Shown: positions 1 through 6,975, counted from the first letter of the stretch. The stretch is DNA of 12,421 nt from Chloroflexaceae bacterium UBA1466 (GCA_002325605.1 DCSM01000042.1:1-12421); one strand, 5' to 3'. Notes: a model not told the origin generated them from the sequence alone. Program-made: numbers and translations.

Positions 1-1
1 T

Positions 2-1567
2 GAGGCCCGCAAGTACCTAGAGATGGCCCATGAAGCCATCCAGAACTTACGAAAAGAAGTCAAGCGGCACGAGGGTAAGCAGGAGCTTTCAGTAGAGAAC
101 GCAGACCTTTATGCCCAACTTGTTGCTTGTTGTCTCCACGATGATCCGAAGGATGTTGAGGCGGCCTTTACTTATGCGGTAGCAGGTAAGGGGCGGGCCT
201 TTGTAGATGCCCTTGCTTCTCCTCGCCTCACGCCAGGGGATGCTGCAAAGGATAACCCCGAACTAGCCGCAGATTGGGCTACAGCGCAGCAGTTATGGCA
301 GGAGCTAGAGAATATCCGTGCCCGATTGACGAGGGATAGCGAAAGCGGGACTGGGCAAGAGCTTACCCAGGAGGTTATAGCTCAACTAAATCAAGACCTT
401 GAACAGCGGCAGGCTAAGGAAAGAGAGCATTGGGAAACGATGACCTTTAAGTATCCTGCCCTGACGGCCACCCTCCAAGCTCCCGCCCTAAGCGCTGCCG
501 ATGCTAAGGCGTTAGCAAGTGCTTGCCAGGCGACCTTGGTCGAGTATTACCGCCATGCTGAAGGGTGGGCGGCCTTTGTGGTTACACCCACTGCAATCCG
601 CTATATCCCCCTTGAGATCCCTGATGAATTGTTGGAGGAACTCCAGAAGTGGTTTGATCTGATAGAGCGTGTGAACAATTCGAAGCTAAAGGGCACTTTG
701 GTTAATAGACCAGAAGTCCTTGATACTCTCTCTGATCTCTACAAAGCAATCATTACCCCCTTGGGAATCGAGGCAGGAACGTCGCTGATTATCGCTCCTT
801 TCACGCAACTCCACCGTTTCCCTTTGGCTGCGGCGCGGAACCCCGATGAGCAGTATCTGATCGACCTTTACCCCTTAGCCTTCGTACCCAGCCTGGGCGC
901 ATTAAAGGTCATCAAAGCCCAAAGGGAACGCGATCAGAAGCAGCGGGAAGCTCGACCTTCTGCTCCTGAGCCAACGCTGTTAAGTGTCGCATATCCTGGC
1001 GAACAGGGAAGTAAGAGCTACCTAGATAGTGCCATCCCTGAAGCGCAAGCGATAATGGCGCTCTTTTCGCAAGCTAAGGCCTTGCATGAAGCGCAAGCTA
1101 CGCCTAATGAAGTCATTAAGCAAGCCCAGGCGTATGACCTTCTTCACTTCGGCTGCCACGGCAATTTCAATTCCGCTAATCCAGCGCAATCAGGGTTACT
1201 TCTCGCCGATGGGAAATGGCTGACGGTGCAACAGATCATCACCGAGATGCGCTTAGGGCAAACCGCGCTTGTAACGCTAGGGGCCTGTGAGAGTGGGCTG
1301 GCTGCTGGCAACGAGGGGGACGAGTTAGTTGGGTTGGTTCAAGGGTTTCTCTTAGCTGGGCCCCCCGCAGTCGTGGGAAGCCTCTGGAAGGTGAGCGATA
1401 CCTCAACGAAAGAACTCTTTACCACCTTCTATAAAGCGCTGAAGGATGGTAAGGCTCCATCGCAAGCCATGCTAGAGGCCGTGAAGTGGGTGCGGCGGGA
1501 GAGTAAATGGGCCCATCCCTATTATTGGGCTGCGTTCCAGGCGTATGGGTTGGCTTTGGGGAACTAG
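2..1567 (+). CDS. CHAT-domain protease, C-terminal part (5' end outside window)
   Basis: The reading frame is open from the first base, so the ATG at 23 is probably an internal Met and the gene is 5'-truncated by the window edge. Counting from that Met, residues 1-75 are helical and resemble the linker after tetratricopeptide repeats in TPR-CHAT proteins (paired Tyr/Ala helices, then a GKGRAFVDALASPR stretch). Residues ~85-150 are charged and probably coiled coil. Residues ~220-514 are a CHAT domain (caspase/separase-like cysteine peptidase). Its catalytic pair is visible: His379 in LHFGCHG and Cys422 in GACESG, followed by the typical AGPPAVVGSLWKVSD and HPYYWAAFQAYG segments. Both residues are intact, so the enzyme is predicted active; the substrate is unknown. 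Known family members act as effectors in bacterial defence or in regulated proteolysis. No partner gene is visible downstream; upstream is not seen. Confidence 0.9.
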   Translation, partial: EARKYLEMAHEAIQNLRKEVKRHEGKQELSVENADLYAQLVACCLHDDPKDVEAAFTYAVAGKGRAFVDALASPRLTPGDAAKDNPELAADWATAQQLWQELENIRARLTRDSESGTGQELTQEVIAQLNQDLEQRQAKEREHWETMTFKYPALTATLQAPALSAADAKALASACQATLVEYYRHAEGWAAFVVTPTAIRYIPLEIPDELLEELQKWFDLIERVNNSKLKGTLVNRPEVLDTLSDLYKAIITPLGIEAGTSLIIAPFTQLHRFPLAAARNPDEQYLIDLYPLAFVPSLGALKVIKAQRERDQKQREARPSAPEPTLLSVAYPGEQGSKSYLDSAIPEAQAIMALFSQAKALHEAQATPNEVIKQAQAYDLLHFGCHGNFNSANPAQSGLLLADGKWLTVQQIITEMRLGQTALVTLGACESGLAAGNEGDELVGLVQGFLLAGPPAVVGSLWKVSDTSTKELFTTFYKALKDGKAPSQAMLEAVKWVRRESKWAHPYYWAAFQAYGLALGN

Positions 1568-1589
1568 GCGCGGCGGTTGCCAATCCCCT

Positions 1590-1620
1590 GACCTTTGCGG
1601 TTTTCAGAACCGCAAAGGTC
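1590..1620. repeat. Palindromic repeat copy R0, perfect 13-bp hairpin
   Basis: GACCTTTGCGGTT (1590-1602) pairs perfectly with 1608-1620 around the 5-base loop TTCAG. It shares the core CCTTTGCGGT / ACCGCAAAGG with the three copies further downstream. It lies 22 bp after the CHAT stop codon and could act as a transcript-end hairpin, but no T tract follows, so it is not a classical Rho-independent terminator. Confidence 0.8.
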
Positions 1621-1637
1621 TACCATGCCGCAATAGT

Positions 1638-1673
1638 GCAAACCATAACCTTAATATGGCAAACCATAACCTT
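1638..1673 (+). repeat. 15-bp direct repeat, two copies, 21-bp period
   Basis: GCAAACCATAACCTT occurs at 1638-1652 and again at 1659-1673. The motif resembles the TCAAACCATTAGGCCTT lead-in of repeat copies R2 and R3. The second copy runs into CCTTTGCAGTT, close to the left arm of R0. The intergenic stretch 1568-1822 therefore seems to be made largely of whole and decayed members of one repeat family. A protein-binding role is possible (a 21-bp spacing is two helical turns) but unproven. Confidence 0.7.
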
Positions 1674-1702
1674 TGCAGTTTAGGTTCTCTAAGCCACCCT
1701 GG

Positions 1703-1769
1703 TAGGCCTTCGTGGTCTTGCAGACCGCAAAGGCCTCTATTAAATAGATAAGCCAGCGAGCGGCCAAAT
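1703..1769. repeat. Palindromic repeat copy R1 with conserved tail
   Basis: The arms 1704-1717 and 1723-1736 flank the loop TTGCA. The left arm carries CGTGG where a perfect complement would be TGCGG, giving one G-U and one C-A pair in the + strand RNA. A 33-bp tail (1737-1769, beginning CTATTAAATAGATAAGCC) follows. The whole 67 bp matches 3243-3309 with only two differences, both in the left arm. Confidence 0.85.
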
Positions 1770-1822
1770 ACCAAGTCAACTTATTTCTAAGCCTTGCATT
1801 TCTGAATTAAGGTAAGTAACTA

Positions 1823-2116
1823 TTGTTTGAGATTAAATTTACACCTAAAGCGATAGACAACCTTGTGGCATTTCGTAAGTATGACCAGCAATTTCTTATC
1901 ACGGCCATACAGCAGCATCTTAGCCAACAACCCAATCAAGAAACCCGTAATCATAAGCGGCTACGCCCTAACATCCTTGCAGAGTGGGAACTAAGGTTAG
2001 GTGCATTTCGGGTGTTCTATGACATAGACCAACAAAATTGCCTGGTCAAGGTAGAAGCAATTGGTTATAAGCAAGGAAGCACACTCTTCCTTGCTGGTGA
2101 GGAGTATACCTTATGA
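1823..2116 (+). CDS. RelE/ParE-family toxin, type II toxin-antitoxin
   Basis: A 97-residue protein with the RelE/ParE layout: an N-terminal strand (FEIKFTPKA), two helices (residues ~9-36), a basic segment (HKRLRPN, residues 44-50), then the core strands WELRLGAFRVFYDID (55-69) and VKVEAIGYKQG. Known members are mRNA interferases or gyrase poisons; this sequence does not settle which. The start is a TTG at 1823, because no ATG gives a complete N-terminus; AAGG at 1809-1812 is its only, weakly placed, ribosome binding site. The stop overlaps the next start by four bases (ATGA), so the downstream antitoxin is translationally coupled. No convincing promoter is seen in 1770-1822. Toxin-first order is the reverse of the relBE order. 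Confidence 0.85.
   Translation: MFEIKFTPKAIDNLVAFRKYDQQFLITAIQQHLSQQPNQETRNHKRLRPNILAEWELRLGAFRVFYDIDQQNCLVKVEAIGYKQGSTLFLAGEEYTL
2099..2104 (+). promoter_or_regulatory. Strong ribosome binding site of the RelE-partner antitoxin
   Basis: GAGGAG lies inside the toxin's 3' end, eight bases before the ATG at 2113. It is far stronger than the AAGG in front of the toxin's TTG start, which would favour more antitoxin than toxin from one message. Confidence 0.7.
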
Positions 2117-2361
2117 GAACCATTACCCTTTCCCCTAACCCCCAGAACCTAGATACTCTATTTGAGCAAGCTCGCCATGAAGACCTGATTGTCCAGTTTG
2201 CAGATGGAAGCCAGTTTATGCTTACGGCCCTTGATGATTTTGACCTTGAAATAGTACGGACGCGAAGGAACAAGAAGCTAATGGCCTTTCTCGACCAAGT
2301 TGCCCAACAGCAAGAGACAATCCCGCTCGATGAAGTCAAGCGCAGGTTAGGCTTAGAGTAA
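2113..2361 (+). CDS. Antitoxin partner of the RelE/ParE-like toxin
   Basis: An 82-residue protein that starts on the last four bases of the toxin gene. The N-terminal half (residues ~1-45) has short strands and a helix (LDTLFEQARHEDLIVQF, then DGSQFMLTALDDF), in the style of small Phd/prevent-host-death-like antitoxins. The C-terminal half (residues ~46-82) is a charged helix ending DEVKRRLGLE, which would wrap the toxin. Similar proteins sit next to RelE-family toxins in cyanobacteria and Chloroflexota; their exact family is not certain here. It probably neutralises the toxin and may autoregulate the pair. A 12-bp hairpin with a 5-base bulge (2344-2375) spans its stop codon. Confidence 0.75.
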   Translation: MRTITLSPNPQNLDTLFEQARHEDLIVQFADGSQFMLTALDDFDLEIVRTRRNKKLMAFLDQVAQQQETIPLDEVKRRLGLE

Positions 2362-2383
2362 GCCTGCCCTAACCTAACCAAGT

Positions 2384-2426
2384 TCAAACCATTAGGCCTT
2401 CGTGGTATTCGAGACCGCAAAGGCCT
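2384..2426. repeat. Palindromic repeat copy R2 with conserved lead-in
   Basis: The lead-in TCAAACCATTAGGCCTT (2384-2400) is identical to 3234-3250. The arms 2394-2407 and 2413-2426 surround the loop TTCGA. The left arm carries the same two variant bases (CGTGG) as R1, and its last pair is also mismatched (A opposite G). The tail seen in R1 and R3 is absent; CCAGGGGAAGG follows instead. R2 lies between the two toxin-antitoxin modules. Confidence 0.8.
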
Positions 2427-2480
2427 CCAGGGGAAGGTCAAGCATCCCAATCTTTAGTTCGTAAGGAAAGGTAAACCAAG

Positions 2481-2726
2481 ATGACGATCATTGTGCCTAG
2501 TGAAGTCCTCCAGCGAGCAAACCTCTCAGAGGTTGATTTTTGGCAAGAACTAGCGCTCCTCTTCTACCAACAGAAGCGCCTGACCTTGGGGCAAGCGGCT
2601 AACCTAACGGGGTTAGATCTGCTCTCCTTTCAAAGGCTTTTGGGCCGCCGCAACATCTACATTCACTACGATGAAGAAGAGTTAGCAGCAGATTTAGCAG
2701 CTGTCGAGAAGATGAGCTTATGCTAA
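2481..2726 (+). CDS. UPF0175-family antitoxin (winged-helix-like)
   Basis: An 81-residue protein with the usual UPF0175 length and pattern: an N-terminal strand (MTIIVPSEVL), a helix (SEVDFWQELALLFYQQKRL), then the helix-turn-helix core LTLGQAANLTGLDLLSFQRLLGRRNI (residues ~34-59). It ends in the acidic YDEEELAADLAAVEKM. The start ATG at 2481 has AAGGAAAGG (2463-2471) nine bases ahead. Members of this family are encoded directly before DUF3368 PIN-like proteins and are considered their antitoxins; that is the arrangement here, with a 7-bp overlap. The helix-turn-helix suggests DNA binding and autoregulation, which is inferred rather than shown. Confidence 0.85.
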   Translation: MTIIVPSEVLQRANLSEVDFWQELALLFYQQKRLTLGQAANLTGLDLLSFQRLLGRRNIYIHYDEEELAADLAAVEKMSLC

Positions 2727-3205
2727 CCATCATCAGTGATACCTCCCCGCTCATCACCCTGGCGGCGGTGGAGCAACTTGACCTATTGCCTCAGCTTTAC
2801 CAGGAGCTAATCATCCCTGAAGCCGTAGCCAACGAACTTGCTCAAGGTCAAGGGAAGCCAGGCTTTAGGGACTTCCGTCACTTCGCGTGGCTTAACCTTC
2901 GGCAAGCCCACAACCAAGCCCTGGTGCAACAGCTTAGGCAAAGCCTTGACCCTGGGGAAGCGGAAGCCATTGCCCTTGCATTGGAACTGAAGGCTGATTA
3001 CCTATTGATTGATGAACTCCTGGGCCGAAAGACAGCAAGAAGGTATGGCATCCAAGTGATTGGGGTAATTGGGGTCATCATCTTAGCTAAAAGGCATGGT
3101 TTGCTACCTCTAGTCAAGCCGCTGATTGAGGAGATGGTAAGGGTCTCTGGCTTCCGCATCAGCCCGCATCTGGTAGCCCAAGTTCTTCGCTCGGTGGGGG
3201 AGTAA
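2720..3205 (+). CDS. DUF3368 PIN-like toxin (predicted ribonuclease)
   Basis: A 161-residue protein of the DUF3368 family, a branch of the PIN-domain fold. It has the N-terminal acidic strand ISDTSPLITL (Asp7), the helix segment IPEAVANEL (Glu39), the family hallmark DPGEAEAIALALE (Glu80, Glu82) and LLIDELLGRKTARRYG (Asp98). It then has the strand and helix VIGVIGVIILAKRHG. The acidic residues expected to hold the catalytic metal are all present, so a ribonuclease toxin is predicted. It overlaps the UPF0175 gene by seven bases and is probably translated by coupling. The target RNA cannot be read from the sequence. Confidence 0.88.
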   Translation: MLTIISDTSPLITLAAVEQLDLLPQLYQELIIPEAVANELAQGQGKPGFRDFRHFAWLNLRQAHNQALVQQLRQSLDPGEAEAIALALELKADYLLIDELLGRKTARRYGIQVIGVIGVIILAKRHGLLPLVKPLIEEMVRVSGFRISPHLVAQVLRSVGE

Positions 3206-3233
3206 CCCTTCTCCAGCCCTGCCCATCCTGATC

Positions 3234-3309
3234 TCAAACCATTAGGCCTTTGCGGTCTTGCAGACCGCAAAGGCCTCTATTAAATAGATAAGCCAGCGAG
3301 CGGCCAAAT
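3234..3309. repeat. Palindromic repeat copy R3, complete: lead-in, hairpin and tail
   Basis: This is the only copy with all three parts: the lead-in TCAAACCATTA, a perfect 14-bp stem (3244-3257 with 3263-3276, loop TTGCA) and the 33-bp tail (3277-3309) shared with R1. It lies 28 bp after the DUF3368 stop codon and just before the promoter of the ABC operon. It may mark the end of the toxin-antitoxin transcript, although no T tract follows. Confidence 0.87.
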
Positions 3310-3323
3310 GTCAAAGCAAACGG

Positions 3324-3351
3324 TTGCCAACTGGCGACTTTGTGGTATACT
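3324..3351 (+). promoter_or_regulatory. Sigma-70-type promoter of the ABC operon
   Basis: TTGCCA (3324-3329) and TATACT (3346-3351) are separated by 16 bp, and TGG directly before the -10 gives an extended -10 motif. Transcription should begin near 3358. The -10 lies just inside the open frame that can be traced back to a TTG at 3340, so that upstream start cannot be used from this promoter. Confidence 0.75.
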
Positions 3352-3375
3352 TTCTGTTGTGCATTCAAGGTCTTA

Positions 3376-5988
3376 ATGATTGGGAAGATGGCGATGACAA
3401 ATCCGCGTCAAGGGTTTCTCGGTTTCTTACTCCTAATGGTCTTCTTTAGCGCTGCTGGGGCTTGGGAAGGGTTGGGGAAAGTAACGGCGGTCTCTCGCCC
3501 GCAGCTAATTCCGCCGCCCGCTATGCAGCGCCAGCCACAGCCAACGCTCCCTTCACGGGAGCAGCAAGCCTCTTTGTTGCAAACCACGGGGCTTACGCTG
3601 AACGTTGCGGTAGCCTTTCAAGGTCTGGGTCGAGTAGGGAGTTGGCTTCCTGTGAAGGTCACAGCGCAAAACGAAGGGGCTGATGTCCAGGGGGAAGTGC
3701 AAGTAAGTATAGGGCATGGAAGTAGTAACTATGGGGTCGCGCTTGACTTGCCTAAAGGGGCTACGAAGGCTGTGGTAGTTTCGGTCTTTCTGCCTAGCTT
3801 TAACCGTAACCTTAATGTTAGGTTTGTGCAACAGGATGGGCAAACCGTTTTAGCGCAGGAATCCCAAGTCATCGAACCGCTTGGGGTTAATACTCAGATG
3901 GTGGCAACAGTAACAAAAGGTGCTGAAGGCTTGCCTATCCCGTTGGTATTGTCCAATAAGGTGCAAGTCAAGCAGGTGGCATTAGATCAAACCACGTTCC
4001 CCGACCAGGCGGTGGAGCTATCTACCTTTGATACGCTAATCCTTAATGCAGTGCCGACGAGTGACCTAAGTGAGCAGCAAAAGATCGCCCTTACCACCTG
4101 GGTCTTGCAAGGGGGGCAGCTAGTGCTTGGAGGTGGGGAAGGGGCGCAGGAGACGCTCAGGGGCTTACCAGCGATCTTGCAACCCTTAGCTTTAGAAGGT
4201 ACGCAGCAATGGGGGGGGGCGAAGCTCTTTGGCATTGAAGGTCTCTCTTCTGTGGTAACGCTTGCTCAAGACATCCCCCTGACTAAGACAGACCCGCTCG
4301 CCTATCCTCTTTATAACGGAGCGTTAGCCCAAAGTACTCTTCCCCTCTTTATTGAACGGCCCGTTGGCAAAGGGTTTGTGACCTTCACGGCCATGGCCCT
4401 TGATCTCCCGTTTTTACGGCATTGGGCAAAAGCTCCCCGCTTCTGGAGCGACCTGCTGCATCCGCTGCAAGCAATGCCAAACAACTTTGCAGCGCCCAAT
4501 ACCACCCCCCGTAGCTTCCTAGAGGGGAATGTTGCCTCAAACCTCACCCAAATCCCAGGGCTAGAATTACCGCCCCTTCTGCTCTTAGGCCTTCTTTTGG
4601 TTACGTATATTGTGTTGATTGGCCCCGTGACCTACTTAGTTTTACGGCGGTTAGACCGTCAAGCTTGGGGCTGGCTTGTGGTCCCTTCCCTCACGTTGAT
4701 CTTTGCCTTGTTGGCCTATGGGTTGAGCTATCTCCAGCGCGGGGGAGACGTAGTGATTAAGCAGATTACGTTGATAGAACCTCTCCAACCTTCCCTACCT
4801 GCAACTACCGTAGTTTCGCAGTCTGAAGTAGCACAGGTCAAGACCTTTGTTGGTCTCTTTTCCCCGACGCAAAGGAAGTATACTTTAGAGGCTCAATATC
4901 CAGGCGCGCCGCAAACCATCCCTTACTTGCGCCCGATCTCTCTTCAAGGGGCTTGGGACATGAGTGGCCAGGAGCAAGGAGGTTCCTTTAGGCAAGCTTT
5001 ACCTGCGCGGGTGGCTAATATAGAGATCGCGCAATGGTCAATGCGGGCCTTCCTTAGTGATGAGGTTTTACCCTACGCAGGCCTAACGGCCAGCTTAACG
5101 CTTGATGGGGATAAGCTAACGGGGAAGATTATCAATCAAGGGCAGGAAGCCTTAGAGGATCTTGTTTTGTTGCAAGGGTATCACGTGCTACGGTTAGGCA
5201 AGTTAGCGCCTGGGCAAAGGGTAACTCCGACCTTGAGTCTGAAGCAGGACTCTGAACTAGAGCTGAAGTTTGGTCCTGGGTCTCCTCTGAGCTATCTCAT
5301 CTATGGAGATGAGCTAAGTGGCGCAGGCTTTAAGGGTGCTAGACCAGAGTTAAGTTCGGCAATGTCTCCTTCTAACCCCGACCCTCTGATAAGGTTGCGT
5401 TCCTCCCTCTTAGACTCTCTCTTCTCTACGGGCAATTTTAGACGTAGCTCTCGCCCCCTGCTGTTAGCTTGGAGTAAGACTTCCCCTCTCAAAGTCGTAG
5501 TTCCTCAGCAAAAGGTTGAACGCCAGAACACGACCTTAATCGCTTTTGAACCGCCCTTGCATCTAACGCCGCAGCCTGTTACCCTAGATAGTGATTGGTT
5601 TGAACGAACCTTTGAGGCTGCGGAAGAGGGAGTAATTGCGCCAGCCACTGATTACCTTTGTATGGGGAGCCAAGGGCTAGGTGTAGCAAATTTCAACCAA
5701 CCACTGGTCGAAACTTTGCGGTTGCCCCCTTACTTCCTCGGTTTTAAGCCTAAGACCTTGACCCTTCTACCCTTTGTGGATGGCGATTGGCCAAAGTCTA
5801 TCCAGATAGCTCTTTTCGACTGGGAAAAGCAGCAGTGGGTAAAGGAGCAATTAGATAACCAACCATTAGAGATCGAGGTACGAAACTTTGTGAGTAACAA
5901 TGGTCAAATACGGCTGCGATTAAGTGCTAATAAGGAAGCAATGGGATGTTTCTTCGTTGGGGCAAAGCTAACGGGAACATTACCTTAG
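3376..5988 (+). CDS. Large exported, membrane-anchored ABC-operon protein of unknown function
   Basis: The frame is open from a TTG at 3340, but a promoter overlaps that codon. I choose ATG 3376 (870 residues; AAGG five bases ahead); ATG 3394 is also possible. The N-terminus is a signal peptide or anchor: a short polar stretch, the hydrophobic core FLGFLLLMVFFSAAG, and possible cleavage after AGA. Residues ~74-162 look like a beta-sandwich. Residues ~170-360 include FDTLILN and a QGGQLVLGGGEG turn, like the degenerate glutamine-amidotransferase fold of exported ABC-associated proteins. Two membrane helices (~399-423 and ~431-455) follow, then a long beta-rich part with an NEW3-like segment. 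A nine-G tract lies at 4211-4219. The ATPase gene starts 18 bp downstream, so the protein probably works with the transporter. The layout recalls Gld-type gliding ABC systems, but homology is not established. Confidence 0.75.
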   Translation: MIGKMAMTNPRQGFLGFLLLMVFFSAAGAWEGLGKVTAVSRPQLIPPPAMQRQPQPTLPSREQQASLLQTTGLTLNVAVAFQGLGRVGSWLPVKVTAQNEGADVQGEVQVSIGHGSSNYGVALDLPKGATKAVVVSVFLPSFNRNLNVRFVQQDGQTVLAQESQVIEPLGVNTQMVATVTKGAEGLPIPLVLSNKVQVKQVALDQTTFPDQAVELSTFDTLILNAVPTSDLSEQQKIALTTWVLQGGQLVLGGGEGAQETLRGLPAILQPLALEGTQQWGGAKLFGIEGLSSVVTLAQDIPLTKTDPLAYPLYNGALAQSTLPLFIERPVGKGFVTFTAMALDLPFLRHWAKAPRFWSDLLHPLQAMPNNFAAPNTTPRSFLEGNVASNLTQIPGLELPPLLLLGLLLVTYIVLIGPVTYLVLRRLDRQAWGWLVVPSLTLIFALLAYGLSYLQRGGDVVIKQITLIEPLQPSLPATTVVSQSEVAQVKTFVGLFSPTQRKYTLEAQYPGAPQTIPYLRPISLQGAWDMSGQEQGGSFRQALPARVANIEIAQWSMRAFLSDEVLPYAGLTASLTLDGDKLTGKIINQGQEALEDLVLLQGYHVLRLGKLAPGQRVTPTLSLKQDSELELKFGPGSPLSYLIYGDELSGAGFKGARPELSSAMSPSNPDPLIRLRSSLLDSLFSTGNFRRSSRPLLLAWSKTSPLKVVVPQQKVERQNTTLIAFEPPLHLTPQPVTLDSDWFERTFEAAEEGVIAPATDYLCMGSQGLGVANFNQPLVETLRLPPYFLGFKPKTLTLLPFVDGDWPKSIQIALFDWEKQQWVKEQLDNQPLEIEVRNFVSNNGQIRLRLSANKEAMGCFFVGAKLTGTLP

Positions 5989-6006
5989 AAAAGGAAGGTC
6001 TAGCTG

Positions 6007-6975
6007 ATGTATGCGATAGAGATCAAGAACCTTACGAAGCGGTATGGCAAGATGACGGCGTTAGAAGACTTCAGCCTGAGCGTAGCTGAGGGCAGTATCT
6101 ATGGCTTCATCGGGCCTAACGGGGCTGGCAAGACGACTACTCTACGGATGTTGGCGGGTCTACTTGAGCCAACGAAGGGTGAAATCCACCTGATGGGGAA
6201 GAAGCTAAGTCGGAGTGGGGTTGAAGCGCAACACTTAGTTGGTTATATGCCAGACTTCTTTGGGGTTTACGATGATCTACGGGTCTGGGAATACTTAGAC
6301 TTCTTTGCGCGGTGCTACGGAATAGCGCGGCAGAAGAGGCAGGCGACCATAGATCAGTTGCTCGACTTAGTAGACTTGCGGTCTAAGCGGGAGGCGTTTG
6401 TGCAAAGTCTGTCGCGGGGGATGCAGCAAAGACTCTGTCTCGCGCATGCTTTAGTGCACAATCCGCCGATCCTGATCCTCGATGAGCCAGCAAGTGGCCT
6501 TGACCCTCGTGCGAGGGTGGAGTTGCGAGAGTTGTTACGGACTCTAAGGGATCTAGGCAAGACGGTCTTTATAAGCTCTCATATTTTGAGTGAGTTAGCA
6601 GAAGTCTCAACGGAGATCGGGATTATCAACCATGGAAAGATGGTAGTAAGTGGGCCCGTAGCAGAAGTACGGCGACAACTGCAAGAGGGAAACCAGCTTC
6701 AGATCAGAGTTCTGCACGATGCTACAAGGGCCCTTGAGTTATTGCAACAGATAGCAAAGGGGCAAGGTAGTGAAGGTCTTCCCCTTATCCTTGAGTTGCA
6801 GATAGATGGAAGTGATCCACGTCTTTTGCACCTTACCTTAGATGGTGCGACAGAGGAGCAACTTGCGGCCTTACTAAGTTATCTTTTAGCGCAGAAGGTT
6901 GCGGTAAGTAATTACCATGTGCAAGCTGAGGAATTAGAAAAGCTCTTCTTGCGGCTAACTGAAGTACTGATATGA
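6007..6975 (+). CDS. ABC transporter ATP-binding protein (ABC-2 type)
   Basis: A 322-residue cytoplasmic ATPase with every core motif: Walker A GPNGAGKTT (residues 36-44), signature LSRGMQQRL (135-143), Walker B LILDEP (Asp159, Glu160), a D-loop SGLDP and the switch His192 in ISSHIL. The ~100 residues after the nucleotide-binding domain form the variable C-terminal part often seen in CcmA/GldA-type exporters. AAGGAAGG (5991-5998) sits eight bases before the ATG. It overlaps the permease gene by four bases (ATGA), so the two should be made in balance. It should power the adjacent permease; the substrate is unknown. All 14 lysine codons are AAG, unlike rlmN downstream (7 AAG, 6 AAA). Confidence 0.93.
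   Translation: MYAIEIKNLTKRYGKMTALEDFSLSVAEGSIYGFIGPNGAGKTTTLRMLAGLLEPTKGEIHLMGKKLSRSGVEAQHLVGYMPDFFGVYDDLRVWEYLDFFARCYGIARQKRQATIDQLLDLVDLRSKREAFVQSLSRGMQQRLCLAHALVHNPPILILDEPASGLDPRARVELRELLRTLRDLGKTVFISSHILSELAEVSTEIGIINHGKMVVSGPVAEVRRQLQEGNQLQIRVLHDATRALELLQQIAKGQGSEGLPLILELQIDGSDPRLLHLTLDGATEEQLAALLSYLLAQKVAVSNYHVQAEELEKLFLRLTEVLI

Noticed and set aside
1590..1620. Classical Rho-independent terminator of the CHAT gene
   Set aside because: The hairpin is perfect, but no T run follows and the same core recurs as a repeat family.
1545..1751. Small + strand ORF after the CHAT gene
   Set aside because: It starts inside the CHAT 3' end and reads through repeats; composition and lack of a ribosome site make it a chance frame.
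2046..2450. Minus strand ORF opposite the RelE antitoxin
   Set aside because: It is antisense to two well-supported genes and has no recognisable protein features.
3050..3080. Tandem ATTGGGGT repeat in the DUF3368 gene as a slippage site
   Set aside because: It encodes VIGVIGVI, a normal strand of this family; two copies of nine bases are not a meaningful repeat.
1703..3309. Integron attC sites around toxin-antitoxin cassettes
   Set aside because: The layout (gene, palindrome, gene, palindrome) suggests it, but the repeats lack paired GTTRRRY/RYYYAAC core sites at their ends, and no integrase is in the window.
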